Shown here: positions 11,700 to 22,098 of the stretch, piece after piece | How positions within the stretch are numbered: position 1 is the stretch's first letter | How the letters are laid out: the number at the start of each line of letters is the position of its first letter | From: Astragalus membranaceus | Taxonomy: Eukaryota > Streptophyta > Magnoliopsida > Fabales > Fabaceae | DNA: 64,000 nt | Direction of reading: 5' to 3' | Assembly (NCBI GenBank): GCA_039519185.1 | Contig: CM076847.1 | Location: 67,407,521-67,471,520 of the forward strand | Position numbers and translations under genes: made by a program | The notes under the pieces: model-generated | The model's input: the letters and a program-made list of their open reading frames with translations, nothing else | The model's database searches: none | What the model was told of the DNA's origin: nothing

Positions 11700-12290
11700 T
11701 AACTCGTAAGGGTCAGCCGTTTACGTGGGATGCTGATTGTGAAGAATGTTTTCAATAATTAAAAACTCGGTTGACTTCTGGTCCGATCCTGATTCTTCCA
11801 GATCTGTCATTGGAATTCCAAATTTACAGTGAAGCTTCTGGGAAGGGTTTAGGATGTGTTCTCATGCAGAATCAACAAGTGGTAGCTTATGCGTACAGGC
11901 AATTGAAGTCTCATGAGGAGAATTATCTGACTCATGAGTTAGAGTTGGCAGCTATTGTGTATGCATTGAAGATTTGGAGACATTACCTGTATGGGTCTCG
12001 TTTCGAAGTCTTTAGTGATCACAAAAGTTTAAAATATCTGTTTGATTAGAAAGAACTGAATAACAGGCAATGAAGATGGGTAGAATTTCTGAAGGATTAT
12101 GACTTCGAGTTGAAGTATTATCCAGGAAAGGCCAACGTCGTAGCTGATGCGCTGAGTAGGAAATCTTTTCACATGGCAGAGTTAATGATACATGAAATGG
12201 AATTGTTAGAATCTTTTAGCTCTAAGACGGGGTACATCCATAAGTTTCCACTTTGGTGGCGAAGTATTAGTTTGTTAACCTCTCCTTTGT
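11700..12290 (+). pseudogene. Ty3/gypsy pol fragment: end of RT and RNase H
   Basis: The translated stretch begins with an RKGQPFTWDADCEECFQ-like end of reverse transcriptase. It continues with the RNase H domain (IYSEASGKGLGCVLMQ, LTHELELAAIVYALKIWRHY, FEVFSDHKSLKYLF) and then DFELKYYPGKANVVADALSR, the boundary typical of chromovirus-type gypsy elements. Frame breaks lie in FQ*LKTR near 11757, at the stop after LFD (12048), and in a NRQ*RWVEF stop. Integrase is not recognisable downstream. This is the decayed internal region belonging to the 3' LTR at 13345. Confidence 0.85.
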
Positions 12291-13344
12291 GAAGGTTAGC
12301 AATCAAATTGTATTTTGTGATTCCGTTTGACAGGTCAAACGTGAATACGAATATGAAAGTGACGTGACTGCTGACTATTTTTCACGTTGCGAATGCCCTT
12401 TAAAGGATTAATTGATGGATCTGCTTGCAAGTGACTGAAATTTCCGAAGTGAAGATTGACGTGCTAAAGTTAATTTTGGGAACAAATCAATAGGCTAATA
12501 AAATCTGTATGAGGAAAATCATTGGAGGCGTACTTAGGTTGTGGGGAAACTCTCAACGCTATTGGCCAATTCGGAAAGGAATTGGGTACGTCGTTGGTAA
12601 AAGTATTGTGAGAAAAGTTGCAATAGAGGAAAAGGAACTCTGAGTTCAGTTTAATAGTTGATTTGAAAACAACTTCGAGGTGATTTGATTGTTTTCAAAT
12701 TTATTTGATGTCCTCACGGCTTATTTATACGTGTAAGGCCAAAGTTTTTAGTAGAATCCTCCTTCCATCTTTTTGAAAAAGTTTTACCTCGAAAACTTAA
12801 AAGCGAATCAAGAAATTTCAGTGACTTTTCCGTCACATTTTTCAATGTGTACAAGAACTGATAACGATTTTTAGAAATTTGTTGAAAAGGTGTTTACTCC
12901 CTTCAAGAAAATCATGTTGTTCTTACCTCTGTCGAGGAGTATCGATACGTGGACCTGATTTTCAACCTGTATTTCTATCAAGTGCCTCATATTAAACCCT
13001 TTGATTTAGATTAATCAAAGTTGGGGTGCAAACGAGGATAATTGGAATAAAGTTATGAAAGTGTTTTCAAAACGCGGTACCAAGCCTATGTAGGCGAATG
13101 ATGAGTTTCTAGTGTTGATTCGTAACAAGAGAGTTCGGACTATGACCTTAGAGCGTTCTAGGGTAGTAGTGGAACGTACTTAGGGATTGACGTGCCAACT
13201 TGGGAAGAGTTTCTACATTCATTTTGTTAACTCAAGATTGTTTTCCAGCTAATTAAGACCTGTCTGAGAATGTCGATTCTCGGTTAGTCCATTATAAGAC
13301 TTGACGAATTTTGGAGGACAAAAATCTTCTAAGTTGGGGTGTAA
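12291..13344 (+). mobile_element. Degenerate gypsy internal 3' region with polypurine tract
   Basis: No open frame. The region joins the pol fragment to the LTR. It ends with a purine-rich AAGTTGGGGTG just before TGTAATGTAACATCC, as expected of a polypurine tract at a 3' LTR. Confidence 0.6.
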
Positions 13345-15092
13345 TGTAACATCCTCAAAATAATTAAGTCAATTATTTTGATGTTTAACCCAATTAAGTT
13401 AATTTGGTACTTGATTAATAATTTTATTAATTGAGTGCTAACTTAATTAGTGATTGGTGTAAAGTTTTTAAATGAGTAATTGATAGAAAGGGGTATTTCT
13501 GGGCTATTAGAGTTAAATGAGGGCATAGAGGTAAATTGCCCCCACACCCTCACTTAAACTTAAATTATAAATATAGGAAAAGAAAAGAAAGAAAGAGAGA
13601 ACCGTGAGATAAGGAAAGAAAAGAAGAAGAAATGGAGAGTGAGAAGAAAGTGGGTCACGAAGGAAGAAGAGGAGCAAGGGAAAGATAGGCTCACGAAATC
13701 ATCATCCATCCTACACGAAAGTTTATCACCATTTTATCCTCTTCAATTTGGTACCAAAATCATCACTTACAACTCACTCACTCTCATCTTGCCATTTTCG
13801 AATTTGATGCATAAAAGAGGAGGTTTGAAGTGTTGTCACTCCATTCATGAATCTTGGAGTTGTAAAAGTTTAGGGAGGAGTTTCATTACTGGTTTGTGGT
13901 GAAGGAATCAAGCTTAGGAGAGTTAGGGTTAGTGAACCAAAATTTGAGGTTTATGTGTGAAGAGCAATTGGAGCTTGAAGATGTTGAATAGTGCCCCTGG
14001 ATGTCTCATGGTTGAACGGAAAGCTTTGGAAGCGGATTTGGGCGTCGTCGGAACGTGGAGTTGATTCGGGGAACGTTCGTGTGGTTATGTCAGAAATGCA
14101 ATTTTGCGGAAAGTCTCAGTTAATTTTGATTTTCATCACAACTTGTGAGTTTTACTCACGTTTAGGTTTTTGAATTCATAAACTTAAATTGTGAAATGTG
14201 TTTCGGTTTTGGTTCGTTTTCGAAAAAGTATTTTGTACGAAAATCACGTTTTATGTCCAATTGGTTTTTGGATTGTTTGATTGATGATTTGATGATGAAC
14301 ATTGTTGTTTGAATATGTTTTTGGACTGTTTTTATGTTGGGACTTGACTGAAACAGGTATCGGAATTGATCGGAACGACGAAAAATGCAAAAATGGGACA
14401 AAACCAAAGTGCTGTCAAAGACGCACGACCTGGGCGCCCCAAGCGCACGGACCGTGTGCCTCGTTCTGTCTCCGTCTTCAAAAATGAAATTTAAGGGCGC
14501 ACGACCCGTGCGTATGGGCGCACGAACCGTGCGCAGTGTTCTGTCCAAATTTAATAAACTTGTCCGAAATGATCCCGTTCGATTCCAATCCTCTTCTAGT
14601 CCTTTCCCAACCCTTTTCCAATGATATTAGGCTTATAATGCCATGATTTTGAATATGTTTTCAAAGGTTTTTATAATGGTTTGCAAAGTTATGTTTAATT
14701 CAAAAAACCGTAAAATAGTGTACGGGAGCGAACACATAATATGCTTGTCTTGTAGAAGTAAACGTTCAGTAACGGTTTAATGTTAAAGAACCAAACGTTC
14801 AGTGTCTGTTACGATATATAAATTATATCGGGGTTAAGTGTCGGCCCACTGTGGGTGGATATAAGATATATAAATTATATCGAGTGTGGGAGAAGACCCA
14901 TGAGGTTAACATACTAGGCGGGGAAGTCACGATCCCTTACCCTAGGCCCGTATACCATTAGGGAAAGTACTATTGGTAAGGGGGTTCACCGGGGTTTAGC
15001 AGTAATGCAGTCGGTGTCGTACTGAATTATAACACGTTAACCGTGGTTAGCAGTAATGCAGTCGGTGTTATGTTAAAAAGTTGTTGTGCGAT
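13345..15092 (+). mobile_element. Gypsy 3' LTR, first part (LTR-B)
   Basis: It starts TGTAACATCCTCAAAATAAT, as does the solo LTR at 46350. It is interrupted after GCGAT (15088-15092) by the Ogre-like element and resumes at 28377. The rejoined length is about 2494 bp, against 2353 and 2422 bp for the two solo LTRs. It holds a purine-rich leader (13570-13650), CpG-rich palindromes at 14421-14534, and the start of the CACCG...CGGTG array. All apparent frames inside are LTR artefacts. Confidence 0.9.
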
Positions 15093-15721
15093 TGTTATAC
15101 CCCAATTTTGTCCGAGCTCCTGTTAATAGCGTTTTAGTTTACTAGGTCGCATTTTTTTTGCAAGTCTCGAGTCCTGTTAACGTGTGTCGGTGTCATGCGA
15201 GTGTCGTTAAGATGCCATTTGTGTAATTGGGCCAACAGTTGGATTATTGGGCCTACACATATACAAATTAGGCTTATCATTTTGAGTTGGGCCCACGAAC
15301 GTGGTTCCTAGTTAATTTTTAGTGTTTATCAGTTAGCGGGCCTATTTGTTCTATTTGAGCCTCGTTCTAGCGCATTTGTCTAGTTGGGCCCGATTTCGCT
15401 TTTGTATTTGGCTCAACTTCTTTTATTATTTTTATTTTGTCTATTTAATTTGTTTTGAGTCCAAAAATGTCAAAAAATCAAATTTTATTTCATTTACAAT
15501 TTAAGAGTGTTTAGAGTCCAAACTGTCCCAAAAATGCAAAAAAACAATAGTCAAAAATACAAAAAAATACAAAAAAACGAAAATAAAAAGGGAGCAGCAT
15601 CAGCAAATCTCTGGGGCTGTTCTTGCTCTCCAAGACTGCTCAGCAAGCCCACATTATCAGACCTGCAAAAGCCCAGTCAAACCAGTCAAAAACCAATTAA
15701 ATGCCAACCCTAGTTTTTCAG

Positions 15722-15765
15722 TATAAATAAACAGTCAATCCTAGGTCTAAGGGGGGGGGGGGGGG
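15722..15765 (+). promoter_or_regulatory. Predicted LTR promoter: TATA box and G-run
   Basis: TATAAATA at 15722-15729 is followed 22 bp later by a run of 15 G (15751-15765). The same TATAAATA lies at 26268-26275 in the 3' LTR, where the G-run has 11. The position suggests transcription starts near the G-run. The start site is inferred, not shown. Confidence 0.6.
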
Positions 15766-17439
15766 AATTCAGAAAAAATACAGAGATATACTGAGGAGAG
15801 AAAAAAACAGTAACACAGACACCGATACAAAAAAACAGCAACAGAGCCATTCATGAAAAAAAAGAATCTGAATTCAATACCAGAGTTCAAGATCATTGGA
15901 GCATAAACACTTGTAAGGAGAAGTTGTTCACCACTAAAAAGGGGTAAAAAGGTGTGTTTTCTATATATATTATGAGCGCCTATGATACAGAAATGCATGT
16001 TTAAGTGATCTGCTTTTATGTTTATTGAATAATAAGTTGTTTTTATTTTTTTGTTTTGTTTAATGATTAAGTTGTTTTTATACATCATATGTTTTGCCAA
16101 ATATAATAACCATGATAACATGTTTAACTAGGATGACCAAGAATAGTGTCGAATAAAACTAGTAACAGAAAATAAAGAGTAATCAAGAGGTAAAAAAATT
16201 TGTTTTGACTGAATCAGTTTTTTTTTTCTTTTTTCTTTCTTCTTTCGGATACAAAAAATGAGAGTCCTTTTACTGGAAAAATTTGGAACCAAGTAATGTT
16301 CAGGTACTTAAAAAAGGGAAGGTTTAACAATGTAAACAGAGATAAAAAATCAGAGAGGAAAAGAGAGAATAGGGAGAGGGACCGTACCGCCGGCCGTCGC
16401 CCGTGGTGGTCGCCACCGTACCCTACTACGAACCGTGAGCCCCAACCACCGTGCTCCACCGTCAGTCGCCCTCTCAGCCACCTTTAGCCACCATCGCACA
16501 CCATCGAGCCACCGCCAACAGCCACCCTCACGCCCCTCTCTCGCGCTGACCACCGTGAACAGTCATTGCCCACAGCGCCGTAACCACTATCCACGAACGA
16601 CCACCATCCACGAACAGCCACCCCCCCTTTTTCGCAAAACTACTCCAACTCCACCGTGAACCACCGAACGACCATCTCCACCACCATACACCTTCTCCCT
16701 CTTCGCGGTGGCCTCATCAAATCCACTCTTTTCTCACCATTTTTGTCATCGGCGGCGTTGAAGAGACGGAGGGTATCAGGGCGACGGGTAGGATGAGAGA
16801 GGGCGAAATCGAAGCTAGGGGAAGAGGGATCAAGTGGCGTAAGGAAAGAGAAGTGAGAAATGGTGGAGGGGAAATGGGGAGAGGGATGCGGCCGTGGAAG
16901 GGGAGAGAGGGAAAGAAAGTTAGGTCTTGACATTTTAGGGTGGGGCGCCGTGGAGAAGAGGGAAGTGAAAAATTAGGGTTTCCTTTTATGTTTAGGTATT
17001 TATAGTATAAACTGCAGGGGTGCTTTCGTCATTTCACGTTTTTTTTATTTTTTTTTCAGATTCCTATTAACACCCCCCATTTTACTCAGTTCGCCCCCCC
17101 TTTTTTTTTGAAGCCCACGATTTCTTTTCTTTTGAAGCGCAGCCCCAGCTTACAAAAATAAGCTGGGCTCACTTATCACACCCCCCATTTTAACAATACA
17201 CCCCTCCTTTTATTTACACCCTTATTTTACTACTACGCCCCCTGTTTCTTTTTTTAAATTTCGTTTCTTTTCCCTAAGCGAACTTATTTCTTTCACAAAC
17301 CTTTTTTTTTCCCCAATAATGGATAAATGTTTCCCCGAACAAAAATTAATCCAATTGCGAAAACTCTTCAAAATCAAAAACTTTGTTAGTAGCCTCGCGA
17401 AGCCCCTGCTTGCATGATTATTAACAATGGAGTGCTAGT

Positions 17440-18100
17440 GATAATCACCCATAACCTTTGTTAGTTTGATTATCGTGAATGCTTTCAATTTCAAAAGATA
17501 TTTTCCCAAGCATCAAAAATCACGGCAAGTGTTAGTAATGATCACCCATAACCTTTGTTAGTTTGATCATCATGAGCACCCTCCACTTTTCAAAACCTAA
17601 GCAAAAAGACTTTCACTTTCGAGGCAGTTAGAACTATGTCGCTTTAATTCCCATTTGGGATACGTAGGAGCGAGTCACATCCTCGTCAAGCGCAACCATA
17701 AAAAAGTTTAGCATTTGCATAATAAAAAGAAAAGAGTTATTTTCATAACAAAAAAAGAATCACTTTTGCAAGCCAATATCTTTTTTAGAACAAAAAACCT
17801 TTTCCTTTCTAAAATCATTTTCAACCCATCGTCGCTAGTGGTTAATCAGAACCTTGGTTCGTCTAGCCATTGGTGTTGATGTCTTTTTCCCGAAAGAATA
17901 ATAAATGATGATCCATCATAACCTTTGTTAGTTTGATCATCACGCAAATCAATCTCTTTCGAAAATCCCTTTCAAAAAAAGATAATAAAAACGAGTTGTT
18001 ATTGATAGTCCATCAGAACCTTTGTTTGTTTGACTAACGGTACAACTCTCTTTTTGAGTATTTAGTGGTGATTCATCATAGCCTCTGCTAGTTTAATCAT
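17440..18100 (+). repeat. Six two-stem hairpin units with covarying arms
   Basis: Units lie at 17440-17474, 17538-17570, 17839-17869, 17906-17942, 18004-18038 and 18068-18100. Each has an outer stem (for example GATAATCA/TGATTATC, ATGATCA/TGATCAT, TGGTTA/TAGCCA, TGATGATC/GATCATCA, TAGTC/GACTA, TGATT/AATCA). Each also has an inner 4-bp stem TAAC/GTTA, GAAC/GTTC, GAAC/GTTT (one G-U) or TAGC/GCTA, closed by CTTT, CTTG or CTCT. The arms differ between units but stay complementary. A seventh unit is at 19196-19224. Only unit 6 survives in the 3' LTR. Confidence 0.85.
17631..17691 (+). repeat. 'GATACGTAGGAGCG' structured motif, copy a
   Basis: The pattern is 'gaactatgtcgcttt', a small hairpin, GGATACGTAGGAG, then CGAG...CTCG and GTCAAGC. 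Related copies are b 18174-18240, c 19835-19901 and d 27949-28017 (3' LTR). The terminal stem is CGAG/CTCG in copy a and CGGG/CCCG in b and c. Confidence 0.7.
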
Positions 18101-18173
18101 TCGCTAATGCTCGTCCTATTTCAAAAACTCACTAAAAAAGATAAAAGACAAAAACCTTTTTCAGGACAAAGAA

Positions 18174-18240
18174 GAACTACGTAGCTTTGAGTTCTATATC
18201 GCACCGGGAGATACTGGGAGCGGGCCATGTCCCGTCAAGC
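18174..18240 (+). repeat. 'GATACGTAGGAGCG' structured motif, copy b
   Basis: In the 5' LTR, with CGGG (18221-18224) pairing with CCCG (18231-18234). The 3' LTR counterpart at 27949-28017 has a G-U pair in that stem and keeps the fuller 'gatacgtaggag' core, which is damaged here ('gatactgggag'). Confidence 0.65.
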
Positions 18241-18596
18241 GTTTTTTTTTTCTAAAAACCCATTTTTCCTCTTTTTTCATAATAAGTAAAGATTTTCATT
18301 AAGAATTTTTCAATAAGAAGTAGAGAGGCAAAATTAAGTATTTTCAAGTCAACACACTAAAACCACACATTTAATTAAAGGTTCCCTCTCAGTAGAGAGG
18401 ACGTGTGGGGTGCTAACACCTTCCCCGCGCGTAACCGACCCCCGAATCCCATTCCCTAGTTTCGCAAGACCAATCGCTTTCCAAAAAAGGTTTTCCTAAT
18501 ATTTTCCTTAATAAATATTGGTGGAGGCTTCATTGTCTTAGGAAAAGTTGTGAACGAGGAATGTTCTCCCTCGGGGACTTTTTCGGGCGCAACAGC

Positions 18597-18615
18597 TGGC
18601 GACTCCACTGGGGAC
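18597..18615 (+). promoter_or_regulatory. Primer binding site, tRNA-Arg type
   Basis: TGGCGACTCCACTGGGGAC lies 2 nt after the LTR end. I recall this sequence as complementary to the 3' end of a plant tRNA-Arg and as typical of Ogre elements. The exact tRNA match was not computed. Confidence 0.8.
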
Positions 18616-19195
18616 TAAAAAGAAAAACATTTTTTTAAAAGTGGGTCAAGCCTAATAAATTAAGTGTGTGATTTGTGTGATTGATTTAAATATCTTGTTT
18701 TGCCTCTATGCTTTCTTCTTTTTCATACTTTCATGTTGCATTCCTGTGCATTCTTCTTCTTCTCCTTCTATGTTTGCTTTTGTTTAAAGTAATAGATGGT
18801 TGCTTCTTTGCTTATATGCTTAGTTCCCTCATGCATTTCCCCAATCATATCATGTTCCCTTTTTCTTTTCTCCCTTTCTTAAGGTAAATTCATGCATTTT
18901 CCCCTCTCTTATCATGTTCCCCTCTTCTCAGCTCCCTTTCTTAAGCAAGTAGTGCATTGTTGTTGGCACCCTAAGCTTGTTTGTATTTGAATGATATTGA
19001 ACCCTAGGGTAGACGACATGTTATTGCTTTCTATTGTCTGGACTGTTTTGGATTTTCATTTGCAGGTGGGGTAGTTTTTTAAGGAAATGCCATTCGCACA
19101 CACACACTTATACCTTGAGATGATATGTGTTGATAGAAGAGACCATAACCCAGGTCTGTTAGGATACCTTAGGATGAGTGGATTCGAGTAGTGGG

Positions 19196-19224
19196 AGCCC
19201 ATCAGGACCTTTGTCCGTTTGGCT
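19196..19224 (+). repeat. Seventh two-stem hairpin unit, outside the LTR
   Basis: AGCC (19196-19199) pairs with GGCT (19221-19224) and GGAC (19205-19208) pairs with GTCC (19213-19216) around CTTT. It keeps the loop words 'catcag' and 'ccttt' of the LTR array with a fully compensated inner stem. Confidence 0.75.
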
Positions 19225-19834
19225 ATTCGCGAAAGTTTCAATCAGAGTTGTGCTCTTTCATGATGCTTCGTATCTAGCAGTTTGCTGCATTTACGGGGAT
19301 TTTCATGAGAGGGACTGTGGCTCTGATGACCTTTGTGAGGGTGTGAATAGAGCTACATGAGAAGATTATCCCTAAAGTGCCTTAGATCACAGGTTCTACC
19401 CCCTTTTTTAGGTCACAAGGGCTTTCCAAATTGTGTGCTGCATTGTTGCATTCAGTTCAATCAATTTTTCCTTCAGAATTTTCGAAAATCAAAAAAGATA
19501 TGCTTTTCCTTTTCGCCTATATGAGGTGGCATATAGTGTGAAAATTTTCAAATCACCACCTGTAAATATCCTCTTTCTGCAAAAACACAAAAAAAAGCAT
19601 CATTGCATCATTGCATCACTGCATTATCGCATCATTTGCATTGCATAAAATTCCAATTTTGAAAAAAAAACCATTCATCTTGCATTCCCTTTCATTACAT
19701 AAAGATAAAACAAAAAACAATTATCATCTGCATAGCATAAGCATTTCATTTATAATCATGCAAAAAAAATCCTCGTCAAGTTCACCCAAGATGAGACATT
19801 CATGCATAAGCATTATTTCAAAAAAGACACAGTA

Positions 19835-19901
19835 GAACTACGTAAGCTTTGATTCCTCATTACAATGGGGATACGTAGGAGCGGGTCATACCCCGTCAAG
19901 C
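19835..19901 (+). repeat. 'GATACGTAGGAGCG' structured motif, copy c (internal)
   Basis: Shows CCTCATT/AATGGGG (7 bp with one G-U), then GGATACGTAGGAG, then CGGG (19882-19885) pairing with CCCG (19892-19895), then GTCAAG. It lies in the interior, unlike copies a, b and d. Confidence 0.7.
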
Positions 19902-22020
19902 ACATCCTTTCTAAAACCTTTTTTATAATAGATCATTTGCATCTCCAATTAATTTTCAAAATCATGTTTCAAAACTAGAAATAAAAAAAAATGAAAAGTT
20001 TCCAATGCATGCATCTTCTCTAAACAAAGAAAAAATAGAAAAGCTCTTCATGTAAAAGCTCAATGAGTAAAAGTGCGCCCTCGGATGACGAAGGGTAATA
20101 TCTCAAATTTGTTTGTGCACTACAAATTTGAGATGTTAAGCTACGATATCGGGGCACTTTGACCCTATCAAGTGAGGTTTTGTTTTCAAATAAGAGAATA
20201 AGTTTGAGTTAACCAAATGTCGAAGCATTTCAGTATATTGCGTAAAGTATTGAGTCAGGATCCACTCAATGTTTCATGCAAGTTACGCAGAGTAACGACA
20301 ATTGGTTGCCTCACGCCATTATTTTTACAAAAAAAAAGAAGATTTTGAAAGAAGAAAAGAAGAAAGGGTTACCGTTGTAGCCTTTCTCTTACCGGTTCAT
20401 ACGAAATAACGTACGGTCCGCATTTTCCAAAAAAAAAAAAAAAAAAAAGAGCTTGAATTATTGCCAATAAAAACCCTTTCATTTATCCTGCATACACGTA
20501 GAGCATCATCATCATACATAAAACAAAATTTTCAAAAAAAAAGGGTAAAAAACAAAACTTTTAAAAAATCATCAGTCTTTTCTTTTACCGGGCTATAGGA
20601 GGTGATGTTCCCAAAATTTCAGTCACCAAACTCGAAAAAAATGTTTTCATCTTATTTTTCATATGCATGTCAAGTCGCATTATCGCCGTCATTTTCATAT
20701 GAAGACATCATTTGCATTGCATAAAACAAAACTTGATAGAATTCATACATGCATCTCATTTAGGTTTGTCAGGAGTGCATTCTCCGCACGTGTGCGTTTC
20801 CATTCACTAAGGCTTTTTCCCCTATTTTTCTCGAAAGATCCAAAAAATCGTGTCTTATTAGGAGCGCGTCTCATGCATCATTGTGTTCCTTTTCACACAT
20901 CATGAAAAATAATACATTAACCTCTCATTTTGCATGCATTTCCATTCAATAAAGATCATGTCTTTCCACGCATTTTAAAAAAAAAAAAATCATTGTGAGT
21001 ATCATGCATTGCATTACACAAAAAATGAAACACAAGAAAGCATCTCATTCATAATCATGAACAAAAATCATCATCAAATCTATTCAAAATGTAGCATTCA
21101 CGCATCATTTCGTTAACCTCATCACTTTAGTTTAAATACATCATTCCTCCATACATGCATCTTTCAAAAAGGAATGGGCATTGGCATTTCATACTTTGCC
21201 TTGCCTCTAAAAAAAATCATCATTTAGAAAAAAGCATCATTCCTGCATCTTTCATCATTCAAAAGAAAAAGGGGGCATCGGCATTTCATATCTTATCTTG
21301 CCTCTATAAAAATCATTTTGAGAAGAAGCATCATTCTTGCATCATTCGCATTGGCATTCCATATTTTGTCTTGCATTAAAAATAACAAAATTATTTAGAA
21401 TAAGCCACACTCTTCGAGTGGTCATTCTCCACGCATTTGCATCATACTTGCATATCATAATTTGTTCATTCATTCATTCATTGCATAAAATAAGAGTTGT
21501 GATGAGAAGCGAGACGTTCTTGCGAAACAATCATCCTTTCTGAAAAAGTTTATCCTTACTTGGTTGCAAACTCAAGGTGTTCCAAGGCACTCAGTTTTTC
21601 AAATCAATAGCTCATTTGCATTTCTTTCAAAAGCACTGTATCCCATCCATTCTATGACAAAAGACTGAAATAGTGTATCAAAGAAAAAACAAATTTTTAA
21701 CTGATGTTAACTCTCTGTGAAGCATTCTTCTAATGAGCGTGCATGCTATGAGTACATTCTCTTGTTCGAGTCCGTTGGTTTTCCTCCCTTACCACAGTTT
21801 CCCGTCCAAGTCTAGTCCCGCCCCGTCCACCCATAAAGTGCATATTCTCCCCATCAGTGCGTATTTGACTTTTGGTTCATCCTAATGCTTTAAGTCCTCC
21901 ATGCTGGGGCAAGTCGGTGATCGTTAATTCCCCTTGATTAATATCATATTCCTTCAGTGCAAGTCTCTCAAAAATAATAATAATAATAATAATAATATAA
22001 TAAACAAGAAAACAAGCTCG

Positions 22021-22098
22021 CTAGGTTGAAAACCCGCAAAGGGCGGCCTAGGCAAAAAGGAGCGCCCGGTGGACTGAAAACTCGCAAAGAGCGGTCCA
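22021..22098 (+). repeat. Tandem pair of GCAAA-loop hairpins with compensatory stems
   Basis: Hairpin 1 (22021-22051): CTAGG/CCTAG outer stem, CCC/GGG inner stem, GCAAA loop. Hairpin 2 (22070-22098): TGGAC/GTCCA outer stem, CTC/GAG inner stem, GCAAA loop. Both have TGAAAA on the 5' side of the internal bulge and CG on the 3' side, and both are followed by GCAAAAA. Unpaired parts are conserved while both stems change in a paired manner. Confidence 0.8.

Larger units (their letters stand above)
9403..11700 (-). mobile_element. Second gypsy-type LTR family member, inverted (LTR-E)
   Basis: It begins TGTAACACCCCGATATTTCT, the complement of an LTR 3' end. It then shows the same order of features as the other gypsy LTRs in reverse: the TGAGATA/TATCTCA hairpin, an array of '...accgaccgtgcaaac...' units, a tatatcat/gatataat block, CpG-rich GCACGACCCGTGC motifs at 10856-10945, and a purine/pyrimidine-rich stretch at 11460-11660. 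The sequence is strongly diverged from LTR-A, so it is a sister family. The right boundary with the gypsy pol at about 11700 is abrupt and no TG/CA end is visible, so it is truncated. Confidence 0.6.
15093..18594 (+). repeat. 5' LTR of the Ogre-like element, 3502 bp
   Basis: Nearly identical to the 3' LTR except for two indels. About 815 bp (about 17245-18063) holding most of a hairpin array are present only here. A 57-bp GC-rich piece found at 27335-27391 is absent here. A GC-rich block (about 16380-16960) with many 'ccaccgt' repeats follows the predicted transcription start. Frames in that block are open on both strands only because of composition. Confidence 0.9.

Noticed and set aside
15507..15713. 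Open frame repeated identically at 26043-26249
   Set aside because: Identity reflects the two LTRs of the Ogre-like element. It sits in LTR sequence upstream of the predicted start of transcription and has no domain.
16350..16933. Overlapping proline/serine- and arginine-rich frames on both strands
   Set aside because: GC-rich LTR block with 'ccaccgt' repeats. Openness on both strands shows a composition effect.
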